DNA of 64,000 bases from the NCBI GenBank assembly GCA_934278925.1, contig CAKQWJ010000006.1, positions 41,902 to 105,901 on the forward strand, in the 5' to 3' direction. Under the pieces are notes generated by a model. That model was given only the letters and a program-made list of their open reading frames with translations, ran no database searches and was not told where the DNA came from. The stretch comes from an uncultured Clostridia bacterium. Its GTDB lineage: Bacteria > Bacillota > Clostridia > Peptostreptococcales > Anaerovoracaceae. A program made the position numbers and the translations under genes. Positions 26,581 to 35,898 of the stretch are shown here, piece by piece. How positions within the stretch are numbered: position 1 is the stretch's first letter; every line of letters begins with the position of its first letter.

Positions 26581-26623
26581 AAAAAAAGTGTTGATGACGG
26601 AATCCTTGTTCCATCATCAACAC
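26581..26623 (-). terminator. Intrinsic terminator after the PurF-like gene
   Basis: Minus strand: 10-bp perfect stem GTGTTGATGA / TCATCAACAC with a 16-nt loop, followed by T7. Lies 17 bp after the stop codon. Confidence 0.9.
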
Positions 26624-26640
26624 CCAAAAGTATCGAACTA

Positions 26641-28059
26641 TTATTCTTCTTTTCCGTCCCAGCAGTAGGTGCACAGGTTTTCCACCGGAATGCCAACGGA
26701 TTCCAGCATATCCTCCAGACGGTTGTACTGCAGGGTATCGTATCCCTGCTGCTTCCGGATTACTTCAATCATGTTCTGATATTTCTCGCTGTCCGGATTC
26801 AGGTAATCGCCCAATTCATCGTCCTCCATGTGACGGCCTTCCAGCTCGTCAATGGCTCTTCTGGCAATCAGCTCCAGCGCAGAGCGGGAACGAGAGAAGT
26901 TGAGATATTTACAGCCGAACAGGATTGGCGGACATGCCGGACGAACGTGAATTTCTTTTGCCCCACAGGAATAGAGGTACTTCGCCTTTTCCGCCAGCTG
27001 GGTACCTCTGACGATGGAGTCGTCAATCAGCACAATTCTCTTATCCTTAATCAGTTCCGGAACCGGAATCAGCTTCATCTTTGCGATGAAATCCCGCTTG
27101 GTCTGAATGGTCGGCATGAAAGATCTCGGCCAAGTCGGGGTGTATTTAATAAACGGACGGGAATACGGCAGTCTGGCCTCATTGGAATATCCGATGGCGT
27201 GTGCCACGCCGGAATCCGGAACGCCCGCAACAATATCCACATCTTCTCTCTTCAAGGTATCTCGATGGGCAATCGCCGCACCGCAGCGATGTCTCATGGC
27301 CTCCACGGAAATATCTTCATAGGAGGATGCCGGATAACCGTAGTACACCCACAGGAACGTGCAGATTTTCATCTTCTTTCCCGGTTCTGCCAACACGGTT
27401 ACGCCGTCGCTGGTCATGATGTCGATTTCTCCCGGCCCCAGGTTCTTGTAATCCTCGTATCCCAGATTCAGATACGCGAATTCCTCGAAGCTGGCGCAGT
27501 ATCCGGTATCCTTCTTTCCGATGGCCAGCGGCGTACGTCCCAGCTTATCCCGCACGCAGAAAATTCCCCGCTTGGTCATAATCAGCATGCTCATGGAACC
27601 CTCAATCACGTCCTGTGCATGGCGGATGCCGTCAATCATATTCTCCTTCTCGTTAATCAGGGCTGCCACCAGTTCCGTGGTATTGATGTCTCCATCCCCC
27701 ATTTCCATGAACTGGGTCGTTCCGTTATCGAACAGCTTCTGCAGCAATTCCGCCTTATTGCTGATTTTTCCAACGGTGGTGATGGCAAAGGTTCCGTGGT
27801 GGGAACGCACCGTCAAAGGCTGCGGTTCATAATCCGAAATGGATCCCATGCCCATGTTGCCCTTCATTCGAGATACATCGGCATCGAATTTCGTTCTAAA
27901 AGGAGCATTTTCAATATTATGAATTGCCCGATCAAATCCATTCTCTCCGTACACTACCAATCCGCCGCGTCTGGTTCCCAGATGAGAGTGATAATCCGTT
28001 CCGAAAAACAAATCAAACACACAATCTTCTTTCAACGTCGCTGCAAAAAAACCGCCCAT
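26641..28059 (-). CDS. Amidophosphoribosyltransferase-like protein without the Cys nucleophile
   Basis: 472 aa counted from the ATG at 28059, which follows AGGAAAGGGG. The C-terminal half is a clear PRPP-binding phosphoribosyltransferase: IVLIDDSIVRGTQ at 342-354, and PDSG(V)AHAIG(Y) near 281. The N-terminal half has the class II glutamine amidotransferase fold, but residues needed for glutaminase action in PurF are changed: MCG is MGG (no Cys nucleophile), GHVRYST is replaced by GMGSISD, and the NGNL oxyanion segment by VGKIS. It may use free ammonia, be a regulator, or make another ribosylamine. Single-gene transcript with its own promoter and terminator, not in a pur operon. Confidence 0.88.
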   Translation of the reverse strand: MGGFFAATLKEDCVFDLFFGTDYHSHLGTRRGGLVVYGENGFDRAIHNIENAPFRTKFDADVSRMKGNMGMGSISDYEPQPLTVRSHHGTFAITTVGKISNKAELLQKLFDNGTTQFMEMGDGDINTTELVAALINEKENMIDGIRHAQDVIEGSMSMLIMTKRGIFCVRDKLGRTPLAIGKKDTGYCASFEEFAYLNLGYEDYKNLGPGEIDIMTSDGVTVLAEPGKKMKICTFLWVYYGYPASSYEDISVEAMRHRCGAAIAHRDTLKREDVDIVAGVPDSGVAHAIGYSNEARLPYSRPFIKYTPTWPRSFMPTIQTKRDFIAKMKLIPVPELIKDKRIVLIDDSIVRGTQLAEKAKYLYSCGAKEIHVRPACPPILFGCKYLNFSRSRSALELIARRAIDELEGRHMEDDELGDYLNPDSEKYQNMIEVIRKQQGYDTLQYNRLEDMLESVGIPVENLCTYCWDGKEE

Positions 28060-28115
28060 GCGAAACCCCTTTCCTGTCGTTTCATACGTTCTGCATCTAA
28101 AATATAATACAAGAT

Positions 28116-28144
28116 ATTGTATCACCCCACGACGGAATTGACAA
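28116..28144 (-). promoter_or_regulatory. Sigma-A type promoter of the PurF-like gene
   Basis: Minus strand: TTGTCA (28144-28139), 17-bp spacer, TACAAT (28121-28116), about 57 bp before the start codon. The -35 lies just beside the groEL terminator. Confidence 0.75.
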
Positions 28145-28145
28145 C

Positions 28146-28174
28146 AGAAAAAGGACCGCTTTCGCAGTCCTTTT
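28146..28174 (-). terminator. Intrinsic terminator after groEL
   Basis: Minus strand: stem AAAGGAC / GTCCTTT around a GC-closed loop TGCGAAAGCG, ending in five T residues. 40 bp after the groEL stop codon. Confidence 0.85.
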
Positions 28175-28214
28175 CCACTGAATCGGTATTCGTATGTCCT
28201 TTAAAGCGGGCAGA

Positions 28215-29855
<1,641 letters not shown>

Positions 29856-29871
29856 CTATGTCAATCGGCAG

Positions 29872-30150
29872 TTACTCGATTACTGCCAGAATATCTTTCT
29901 GTTCCATAATGGTATATTCCACACCTTCGTGCTTCAAATCCGTGCCGCCGTAACGGGAGAAAATTACGTGGTCTCCCTCTTTCAGCTGCATCTTCTCATC
30001 TTCTGTTCCCGGGCCAACCGCTACAACAACCGCCTGCTGAGGTCTTTCCTTTGCACTGCCGGAAAGAATCAATCCACCTTCGGTCTTTTCCAATGCTTCG
30101 TCCTTCTTTATAACTACTCTTGCGCCCAATGGCTTAATTCCTAAACTCAT
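29872..30150 (-). CDS. groES: Co-chaperonin GroES (10 kDa)
   Basis: 92 aa with the family start GIKPLGARVVIKKDEA, the mobile loop GGLILSGSAKERPQ (about 25-38) and the C-terminal strand VEYTIMEQKDILAVIE. Caps the GroEL ring. First gene of the groESL operon, preceded by AGGAGG and a CIRCE operator. Confidence 0.99.
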   Translation of the reverse strand: MSLGIKPLGARVVIKKDEALEKTEGGLILSGSAKERPQQAVVVAVGPGTEDEKMQLKEGDHVIFSRYGGTDLKHEGVEYTIMEQKDILAVIE

Positions 30151-30180
30151 TCCAGTTTCCTCCTCTATTATCTTTGTCTG

Positions 30181-30207
30181 TTAGCACTCATATTAACCGA
30201 GTGCCAA
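30181..30207 (-). promoter_or_regulatory. CIRCE operator (HrcA binding site)
   Basis: TTAGCACTC (30181-30189), nine-base spacer, GAGTGCCAA (30199-30207): the classical CIRCE inverted repeat with one deviation in one arm (GAGTGCTAA expected). It lies between the -10 element and groES, so HrcA should repress groESL until heat stress. No hrcA gene is in the window. Confidence 0.97.
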
Positions 30208-30219
30208 CTTCCAAGAATT

Positions 30220-30248
30220 ATTCTACTCACCTGCTCCCGTGATGTCAA
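30220..30248 (-). promoter_or_regulatory. groESL promoter
   Basis: Minus strand: perfect -35 TTGACA (30248-30243), 17-bp spacer, -10 TAGAAT (30225-30220). The CIRCE starts 12 bp downstream of the -10, covering the expected transcription start. Confidence 0.9.
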
Positions 30249-30288
30249 CCTCTTTCCCCGGAAAAAATGTGAAGTTATCTTCATTTTT

Positions 30289-31125
30289 TTATTTTCGCTT
30301 CTCCCGCTCGCTTTTCCGGATGTACACGTCCTTCACCTGAATGTTCACATGCCCCAATGAGAAGGAAGTCATGGTACGGAGCACCTGCCAGATTTCCTGC
30401 TGGAACATGATGCAGTGACGCCCGGCGCCCGGGAATTTGCGAATTCGCACTTCCACCACCAGGTTGAATCCGGACACATTCCCGTTATGGTAGAAATTCA
30501 GCACCTTAATGCATCCCCGATGGGCTTCCGCTGCAATCATGATAATATCCCGAATGGCTTCCTCGCGAATTTCAAACTTTCCGGAATAACTGAACGGCGG
30601 CCGCACAATGGTCCGTTCCTTTCCGGAGTCCTCCTGTAACGCCCGGTTGCGGAAGAATCGCGTCGGGTTCAAGATGTATCCCGCAAAATTACGTTTCAAT
30701 TGGCCCATCGGTACCGGAATAGCATGCTCCCCGCCCTGCATCCGATGTTCTCCTGCCACCTTTCGCTGTTCTTCCGTCGTAAAATCTTCGATGTACATGC
30801 GGTAATCCGGCGCCGGAAGTTCCAGGGCATCCAGAATCCAATTCACCATTCGGTCCGAAGTTCCGATAACCATCAATTTATCCGGATTTAATTCCAAGAG
30901 CTTTTTTCGAACCTCTTCCCGGTGGTCGTCGTAGTTGAACAGTGCGGTTCGCATCGCCGCCGCCTTCGAAGAGCATTCCTTTGCAGAACGACCGGCAGCA
31001 ATCCCGCCCCGATAGATCAACAGTCCATCATCAATGATGGCATCGATATGTTTTTCCCGGCAAATTCTTGCCGCACTGTAGCTTTTTCCGGTTCCGCTTT
31101 TTCCTGTAAAAGAATATATTTCCAT
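30289..31125 (-). CDS. P-loop nucleotide-binding protein with C-terminal Asp23-like domain
   Basis: 278 aa from ATG 31125 (AAGGATAA upstream). Residues 8-15 form a Walker A loop, GKSGTGKS, right at the N-terminus. The middle has VRKKLLELNPDKLMVIGTSDRMV. From about residue 190 the pattern (IREEAIRDIIMIAAEAHRG, then alternating strands, then HVNIQVKDVYI) looks like the alkaline shock protein Asp23 fold. Function is unknown: Asp23 relatives associate with cell envelope stress or fatty-acid kinase-like proteins in Bacillota. Divergent from the ferredoxin gene. The Asp23 call is from pattern recognition only. Confidence 0.75.
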   Translation of the reverse strand: MEIYSFTGKSGTGKSYSAARICREKHIDAIIDDGLLIYRGGIAAGRSAKECSSKAAAMRTALFNYDDHREEVRKKLLELNPDKLMVIGTSDRMVNWILDALELPAPDYRMYIEDFTTEEQRKVAGEHRMQGGEHAIPVPMGQLKRNFAGYILNPTRFFRNRALQEDSGKERTIVRPPFSYSGKFEIREEAIRDIIMIAAEAHRGCIKVLNFYHNGNVSGFNLVVEVRIRKFPGAGRHCIMFQQEIWQVLRTMTSFSLGHVNIQVKDVYIRKSEREKRK

Positions 31126-31152
31126 TGTTAAGTTATCCTTACTAAAGTTAAG

Positions 31153-31182
31153 TTTACAAAACTACCAAAGAGGTGTTATAAT
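31153..31182 (+). promoter_or_regulatory. Promoter of the ferredoxin gene
   Basis: TTTACA (31153-31158), 18-bp spacer, TATAAT (31177-31182), 32 bp before the ATG. A perfect -10 and a near-perfect ribosome site suggest strong expression. Confidence 0.8.
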
Positions 31183-31214
31183 CAACCCATAAATTTTATA
31201 AAGGAGGTACAGTC

Positions 31215-31382
31215 ATGGCTTATGTAATCAGCAGTGAGTGCATCGGTTGTGGAGCTTGTGCCGCTGGATGCCCAGTAGAAGCAATCAGCGAAGGTTCCCC
31301 ATACGTTATCGATGCAGATGCATGCATCGATTGTGGTGCTTGTGCAGATACATGTCCTGTAGGTGCACCTGCAGAAGCTTAG
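31215..31382 (+). CDS. 2[4Fe-4S] ferredoxin
   Basis: Only 55 aa, starting MAYVISSECIGCGACAAGCP. Two classical cluster motifs, CxxCxxCxxxCP, occur at Cys9-Cys19 and Cys38-Cys48, giving two [4Fe-4S] clusters in the usual clostridial ferredoxin fold. It carries low-potential electrons, and a natural partner here is the 2-oxoacid:ferredoxin oxidoreductase at 53-56 kb. AAGGAGGT at 31201-31208 is a near-ideal ribosome site. It is the only plus-strand gene in the first 57 kb and is a single-gene unit with its own promoter and terminator. Confidence 0.97.
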   Translation: MAYVISSECIGCGACAAGCPVEAISEGSPYVIDADACIDCGACADTCPVGAPAEA

Positions 31383-31419
31383 TTCTTCAAGACATTCTAT
31401 CATGCATGATTTATTATTA

Positions 31420-31456
31420 GAAAATCCCGTAGCAACCGCTACGGGATTTTCTTTTA
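31420..31456. terminator. Bidirectional terminator between ferredoxin and rex
   Basis: Perfect 13-bp inverted repeat AAAATCCCGTAGC / GCTACGGGATTTT with an AACC loop. It has T-rich ends on both strands, so it can stop both the plus-strand ferredoxin and the converging rex transcript. Confidence 0.92.
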
Positions 31457-31471
31457 TGCATTCATTTCGTA

Positions 31472-32116
31472 TTAACGATTTTCCTGCTCCTTGCTGCTAA
31501 TTAAGAACGACAGCGTGTGCAAACTCTCACTCAAATGTACGTTCTCAATAGCAATCCGTTCCGGAATATCCAAATCAATCGGCGCAAAGTTCCAAATGCC
31601 TTCTACGCCGCCGCGAACCAACGTATCCGCTACTTCCTGTGCGTTGTCCTTTCCGCAGCAGATAATTCCGATATCAATGTTATTGTTCCGAACATAGTCC
31701 TCCAGTTCGGAAGAGTTCTGAACCTTTACACCGTTGATTGCCAAACCCACAATTGTTGGATTCACGTCAAAAAGACCCACGATGCTGAACCCGAACTTGT
31801 AGTTCAGAATGTGATTCGTAATCGCCTGTCCCAGATGACCGACACCGACTACGACTGTCTTGTACTCTCTGTCCAGTCCCAGAATCTTGTTAATCTCCGC
31901 ATACAGATGATCTACACTGTATCCGTATCCCTGCTGACCGAATCCACCGAACGTATTTAAATCTTGACGAATCTGAGATGCCGTATAACCGATCAATTCA
32001 CTTAGTTCGTTGGAAGAAATTTTCTTCACCCCACGGCTTCGAAGATCTCCCAGATATCTTCTGTACCGTGGAAGACGCCGGATGATGGCGTTCGAAACTC
32101 TCGTATTATTTTTCAT
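31472..32116 (-). CDS. rex: Redox-sensing transcriptional repressor Rex
   Basis: 214 aa. The N-terminal winged helix (1-80) contains ISSNELSELIGYTASQIRQDL, and the Rossmann domain begins VVVGVGHLGQAI near residue 89, binding NADH/NAD+. The C-terminal swapped helix is present. Rex senses the NADH/NAD+ ratio and represses fermentative and redox genes. It converges with the ferredoxin gene; I found no full Rex operator in that gene's promoter. Length normal. Confidence 0.96.
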   Translation of the reverse strand: MKNNTRVSNAIIRRLPRYRRYLGDLRSRGVKKISSNELSELIGYTASQIRQDLNTFGGFGQQGYGYSVDHLYAEINKILGLDREYKTVVVGVGHLGQAITNHILNYKFGFSIVGLFDVNPTIVGLAINGVKVQNSSELEDYVRNNNIDIGIICCGKDNAQEVADTLVRGGVEGIWNFAPIDLDIPERIAIENVHLSESLHTLSFLISSKEQENR

Positions 32117-32177
32117 ACCTTAACCAACCTTCTTTCTGAATTCTATTCTACAGCAGACGTACCGCAACTCCCGCAAA

Positions 32178-32411
32178 TTATTCTTCGTGGTCATCCACGT
32201 ATTCTACCAGGTCACGTACGGTCTCAAATTTCTCTGCTTCCTCATCCGGAATTTCCAGACCGAAAGTTTCCTCAATTCCCAGAATGATTTCCACCATATC
32301 CAATGAGTCGCCCTCCAGATCCTTCATCAGATTTGTGTCCATCTCTACCATATCTTCGTCAATACCAAGCTGATCTACAATCAGTTCTCTGATTTTTTCA
32401 AATGTCATCAC
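32178..32411 (-). CDS. acpP: Acyl carrier protein
   Basis: 77 aa, acidic, with the phosphopantetheine attachment motif GDSLDMVEII (Ser at about residue 36). Carries acyl chains in fatty acid synthesis. It starts at ATG 32411 after AGGAAAATG-type sequence and stands apart from any fab genes in this window. A specialised acyl carrier role cannot be excluded, but sequence looks like ordinary AcpP. Confidence 0.93.
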   Translation of the reverse strand: MMTFEKIRELIVDQLGIDEDMVEMDTNLMKDLEGDSLDMVEIILGIEETFGLEIPDEEAEKFETVRDLVEYVDDHEE

Positions 32412-32477
32412 ATTTTCCTCCGTTTAATTTATCACATTGTTAATTATAGTGAAAACAAGCGCTTTATGCAAGTTTTT

Positions 32478-34388
32478 TTATTGAAGTTCCATCCATTCCT
32501 CGTATTGTACTTCCAATTCTGCCTTATATTTTTCCAATAACTCCCCTTTTTCCTGAAGGAGTTCCACATTGGACATGTTCTCCGGAGCACAGAGGATTTC
32601 TTCGGTTTTCTGGATTCTAGCTTCCAAGTCCTCGATAATTCCTTCCAGCTCCTTAATTCGGCGCTCCTGCCGCCGCTTCTCCGCTTCCTGCTCCTTTCGA
32701 AGCTTTCGTTCTTCCTCGGCAGACAATTCTCCGGCAGGTGTGCTCTTGGATTCTTCCACGGAACTTTCCGCCGCCTTTCGTTCTTCTTTTTTCTGAAGAT
32801 AGTAATCGAAACGCCCTTTGTACTCCACGATCCCGTCGGTGGTCAATTCAAAGATTCGGGTCGGGAGCTTCTGCAGAAGATATCGATCGTGGGAAACGAT
32901 AATCAAGGTTCCCTCGAAATCCAGCAGCGCATCCTCCACCACCTCTTTGGCATCGATGTCCAAATGGTTGGTAGGCTCGTCCAGAATCAAGGTGTTGGCG
33001 CCGGACAGCATCAGTTTCAGCAGAGAAAGCTTCGCCTTCTCGCCGCCGGACAGGCTGCGAATCTGTTTAAACACGTCATCCCCTCGGAACAGGAACCGGC
33101 CCAGAATCGACCGCATCTCCGTATCCGTATACAGGTGATAGGCATTCTTCATCTCTCCCAGCACCGTTTCATTTTCATCCAGAAGAAGCTGCCCTTGGTC
33201 GTAATATCCGAAATTCACGTTGTGTCCGATTTTCAGATATCCCCGGTCCGCCTGCTCCTTCCCCATCAGGATTCGAAGCAATGTGGTTTTGCCCACACCG
33301 TTATCCCCGATGATGCAAATCCGTTCTCCCTTCTTGATGTCGAAGGAGACGTGATTGAACAGTTTCCGTTCGCCGAAGGATTTCTCCAAATCCTCTGCCA
33401 GCATCACATCGTTGCCGCTCTTGTATTCCGAGTGGAAGGTGAGCTTCATCCGGTTGTTTTCCACCACCGGCCGATCCTTCACTTCCATCTGAGCCAGACG
33501 CTTCTCTCGGGACTTCGCCCGGTTCACCAGCTTTTCTGTTCCATGGCCCTTGAAGCGACGGATAATCTCTTCCTGCTTCTCGATTTCCTTCTGCTGTTTC
33601 TCGTATTCCCGAAGCGCCACTTCCATCCGCTCCTCGTGCTTAATCAGATACTCGGAGTAATTTCCCCGATAATCCGTCAGGTGGCACTGACTTACCTCGA
33701 AAATTCGATTCACCAGCTGATCCAAGAAGTATCGGTCATGGGATACCACGATAATCGTTCCCTTATACGCTTTCAGATATTGCTCCAGCCACTCCAGCAT
33801 CCGAAGATCCAGGTGGTTGGTGGGCTCATCCAGCATCAGAATATCCGGCTGCTTCAGGAGCATGCATGCCATGGCCAGACGAGTTCGTTCCCCGCCGGAA
33901 AGCATGCTGATTTTTTTATCGTATTCCGATTCGCCAAATCCCATGTTACGAAGCACGGACTTCAGCTCGCTCTTGTAGGTGTAACCGCCCTGCTCCTTGT
34001 ACTTCTCCATGAGCGCGGTGTACTGTTCCAGATTCCGATTGAAATCCGGGTGTTCGTGGTCGGAAATGGCTTCTTCCAGCCGATGAATTTCCTTCTCCAT
34101 CTCGTGGAACCGGGTAAAGGTTTTCTCCGCTTCCCGCAGCACCGTCCCCTCGGAAAAAAAATGATTTCTCTGTTTCAGGTATCCGACGGTATATCCGTTT
34201 CGTACGTAGAAGTTTCCGGTGGTCGGACCGGCTTCGCCGGACAGAATCGACAGAAGCGTGGTTTTTCCCGCTCCGTTGGGTCCCACGATTCCGATTCGGT
34301 CTCCCTTGTTGACGCTGAAAGACACATCTTCCAGAATCACATCCACTCCGTAACTTTTGCCAATTTCACTGGCCGACATTATCAGCAT
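32478..34388 (-). CDS. ABC-F family ATPase (translation factor type)
   Basis: 636 aa, no membrane segments. Two ABC cassettes: Walker A GPNGAGKTT and signature LSGGERTRLAMA with LMLDEPTNHLD in the first; GDNGVGKTTLL, LSGGEKAKLSLL and LILDEPTNHLD in the second. They are joined by a P-site interaction linker (about 235-315) and followed by a charged C-terminal coiled coil (about 555-636). ABC-F proteins act on the ribosomal E site; a housekeeping YfmR/YdiF-like role is more likely than antibiotic protection since the gene lies in a core operon. Starts MLIMSASEIGKSYG; a second ATG at 34379 is possible. Confidence 0.93.
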   Translation of the reverse strand: MLIMSASEIGKSYGVDVILEDVSFSVNKGDRIGIVGPNGAGKTTLLSILSGEAGPTTGNFYVRNGYTVGYLKQRNHFFSEGTVLREAEKTFTRFHEMEKEIHRLEEAISDHEHPDFNRNLEQYTALMEKYKEQGGYTYKSELKSVLRNMGFGESEYDKKISMLSGGERTRLAMACMLLKQPDILMLDEPTNHLDLRMLEWLEQYLKAYKGTIIVVSHDRYFLDQLVNRIFEVSQCHLTDYRGNYSEYLIKHEERMEVALREYEKQQKEIEKQEEIIRRFKGHGTEKLVNRAKSREKRLAQMEVKDRPVVENNRMKLTFHSEYKSGNDVMLAEDLEKSFGERKLFNHVSFDIKKGERICIIGDNGVGKTTLLRILMGKEQADRGYLKIGHNVNFGYYDQGQLLLDENETVLGEMKNAYHLYTDTEMRSILGRFLFRGDDVFKQIRSLSGGEKAKLSLLKLMLSGANTLILDEPTNHLDIDAKEVVEDALLDFEGTLIIVSHDRYLLQKLPTRIFELTTDGIVEYKGRFDYYLQKKEERKAAESSVEESKSTPAGELSAEEERKLRKEQEAEKRRQERRIKELEGIIEDLEARIQKTEEILCAPENMSNVELLQEKGELLEKYKAELEVQYEEWMELQ

Positions 34389-34397
34389 ATCTGTAAT

Positions 34398-35414
34398 CTA
34401 GAATTCCAGTCCCGGAATCGCATCCAGATCCGGACCGGCAAATTCTCCTTTCTTCATTTTGTAATAAGCGGAGCACGCAATCATCACACCGTTATCCGTA
34501 CAGTACAGCGGTCGCGGCTGCATAATTTGAATTCCGTATTTCGCTCCTTCTTCCCGAATCATCTCCCGAAGGCGCGAGTTGGACGCCACGCCGCCGGCCA
34601 TAACGATTCGATTCTGTCCGAATTCCCGGGCAGCGGATATCGCTTTATTCACGATGACTTCCACCACCGCTTCCTGGAAGCTGGCTGCCATGTCCGCCAC
34701 ATTGATTTCTTTTCCCGCCTGTCTGCAGGAATTGATGTGGTTCAGGGCCGCCGTTTTCAACCCGCTAAAGCTGAAGTCATAGCTCCCCGGCTCCAAGTAC
34801 ACCCGCTTGAATTCGATGGCATGGGGATCTCCATCCTTCGCGGCCCGGTCCACTTTCGGTCCGCCGGGATATCCCAGACCAATGACCCGGGCCACCTTGT
34901 CAAAGGCTTCTCCCGCCGCATCATCTCGGGTTTCTCCCAGAGTTTCGCATTGATTGTAATCCTTTACAAAAACAATATTCGTATGGCCTCCGGACACCAC
35001 CAGTCCCATAAAAGGCGGCTCCAGTTCCGGATATTCCACATAGTTGGCGGCAATATGACCGTGCATGTGATTCACCGCTACCAGGGGAATATCCTTGGCA
35101 AAGGATATCGCTTTGGCGGCCGCTACGCCCACCAGAAGCGCACCCACCAACCCCGGACCATAAGTAACACCGATCAAATCCACGTCATCGATGGTAATTT
35201 GTGCTTCCTCCAGGGCCTGGGACAGCACCCCATTAATATTCTCCAGGTGCCGCCTGGACGCAATTTCCGGGACCACCCCGCCGAAGGCGGTGTGAATATC
35301 AATCTGGGACGAAATCACATTGGCCAATACTTCCCGGCCGTCGGCAACAATACCGATTGCGGTTTCATCACAGCTGGATTCAATTCCAAGGGTGATATGT
35401 TTTCCATTTTTCAT
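34398..35414 (-). CDS. tsaD: tRNA N6-threonylcarbamoyladenosine transferase TsaD
   Basis: 338 aa, begins ITLGIESSCDETAIGIV. Metal-binding motif HMHGH at about residue 112 and the ASKAR-like ATPase fold signatures (VSGGHTNIVF; VAGGVASNSRLRE) are present. It transfers threonylcarbamoyl to A37 of ANN-decoding tRNAs in complex with TsaB and TsaE, both encoded just upstream. Confidence 0.97.
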   Translation of the reverse strand: MKNGKHITLGIESSCDETAIGIVADGREVLANVISSQIDIHTAFGGVVPEIASRRHLENINGVLSQALEEAQITIDDVDLIGVTYGPGLVGALLVGVAAAKAISFAKDIPLVAVNHMHGHIAANYVEYPELEPPFMGLVVSGGHTNIVFVKDYNQCETLGETRDDAAGEAFDKVARVIGLGYPGGPKVDRAAKDGDPHAIEFKRVYLEPGSYDFSFSGLKTAALNHINSCRQAGKEINVADMAASFQEAVVEVIVNKAISAAREFGQNRIVMAGGVASNSRLREMIREEGAKYGIQIMQPRPLYCTDNGVMIACSAYYKMKKGEFAGPDLDAIPGLEF

Positions 35415-35430
35415 AACATCATCTCATTCT

Positions 35431-35898
35431 CTATTTTAAAATTTTGCGCATCAGCAATGCGTCTTCTCCGTTATCAATATAGTACTTCTCCCGGCGTCCG
35501 ATAATTTCAAAGCCCAGCTTTTCATAAAGGTGAATCGCCGGTGCGTTGGATTCCCGAACTTCCAGACTGAATTCTTCGTTATCGTCCTGCGTCAGCCATC
35601 GTATCATGTAATCCATCATCTTCCGGCCGATTCCTTGACCTCGGTATTCCGGCGCCACGGCAATGTTATTCAGCTGCCCTTCTCCGGCAATCTGCCACAC
35701 ATCCATGTACCCGGCAAAACTCCCATTCCATTCCGCAACGATAACCGTGGCCAATTTGTTCTCCTCCACATCGTGACGAATGGACTCCATACTCCAGGGG
35801 ATGGGAAAGGTGATTTCTTCCAGATAGGCAATGTCGGAAATATCTTCCGAAGCCGCCGGACGAATCAATAACGGTATTTCTTTTCGCGTATTATCCAT
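35431..35898 (-). CDS. rimI: Ribosomal protein alanine N-acetyltransferase RimI
   Basis: 155-aa GNAT-fold acetyltransferase. Acetyl-CoA loop NNIAVAPEYRGQGIGRKMM (about 78-96) and SLEVRESNAPAIHLYEKLGF are typical of RimI, which acetylates the N-terminus of ribosomal protein S18. Position between tsaB and tsaD is the usual one. It overlaps tsaB by 8 bp. Confidence 0.93.
   Translation of the reverse strand: MDNTRKEIPLLIRPAASEDISDIAYLEEITFPIPWSMESIRHDVEENKLATVIVAEWNGSFAGYMDVWQIAGEGQLNNIAVAPEYRGQGIGRKMMDYMIRWLTQDDNEEFSLEVRESNAPAIHLYEKLGFEIIGRREKYYIDNGEDALLMRKILK

Noticed and set aside
31126..31152. Rex operator before the ferredoxin gene
   Set aside because: Only TTGTTAA-like half sites are seen; the 18-bp palindrome is not present. 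A similar TTGTG...ACAA segment before ftsH has the wrong spacing.
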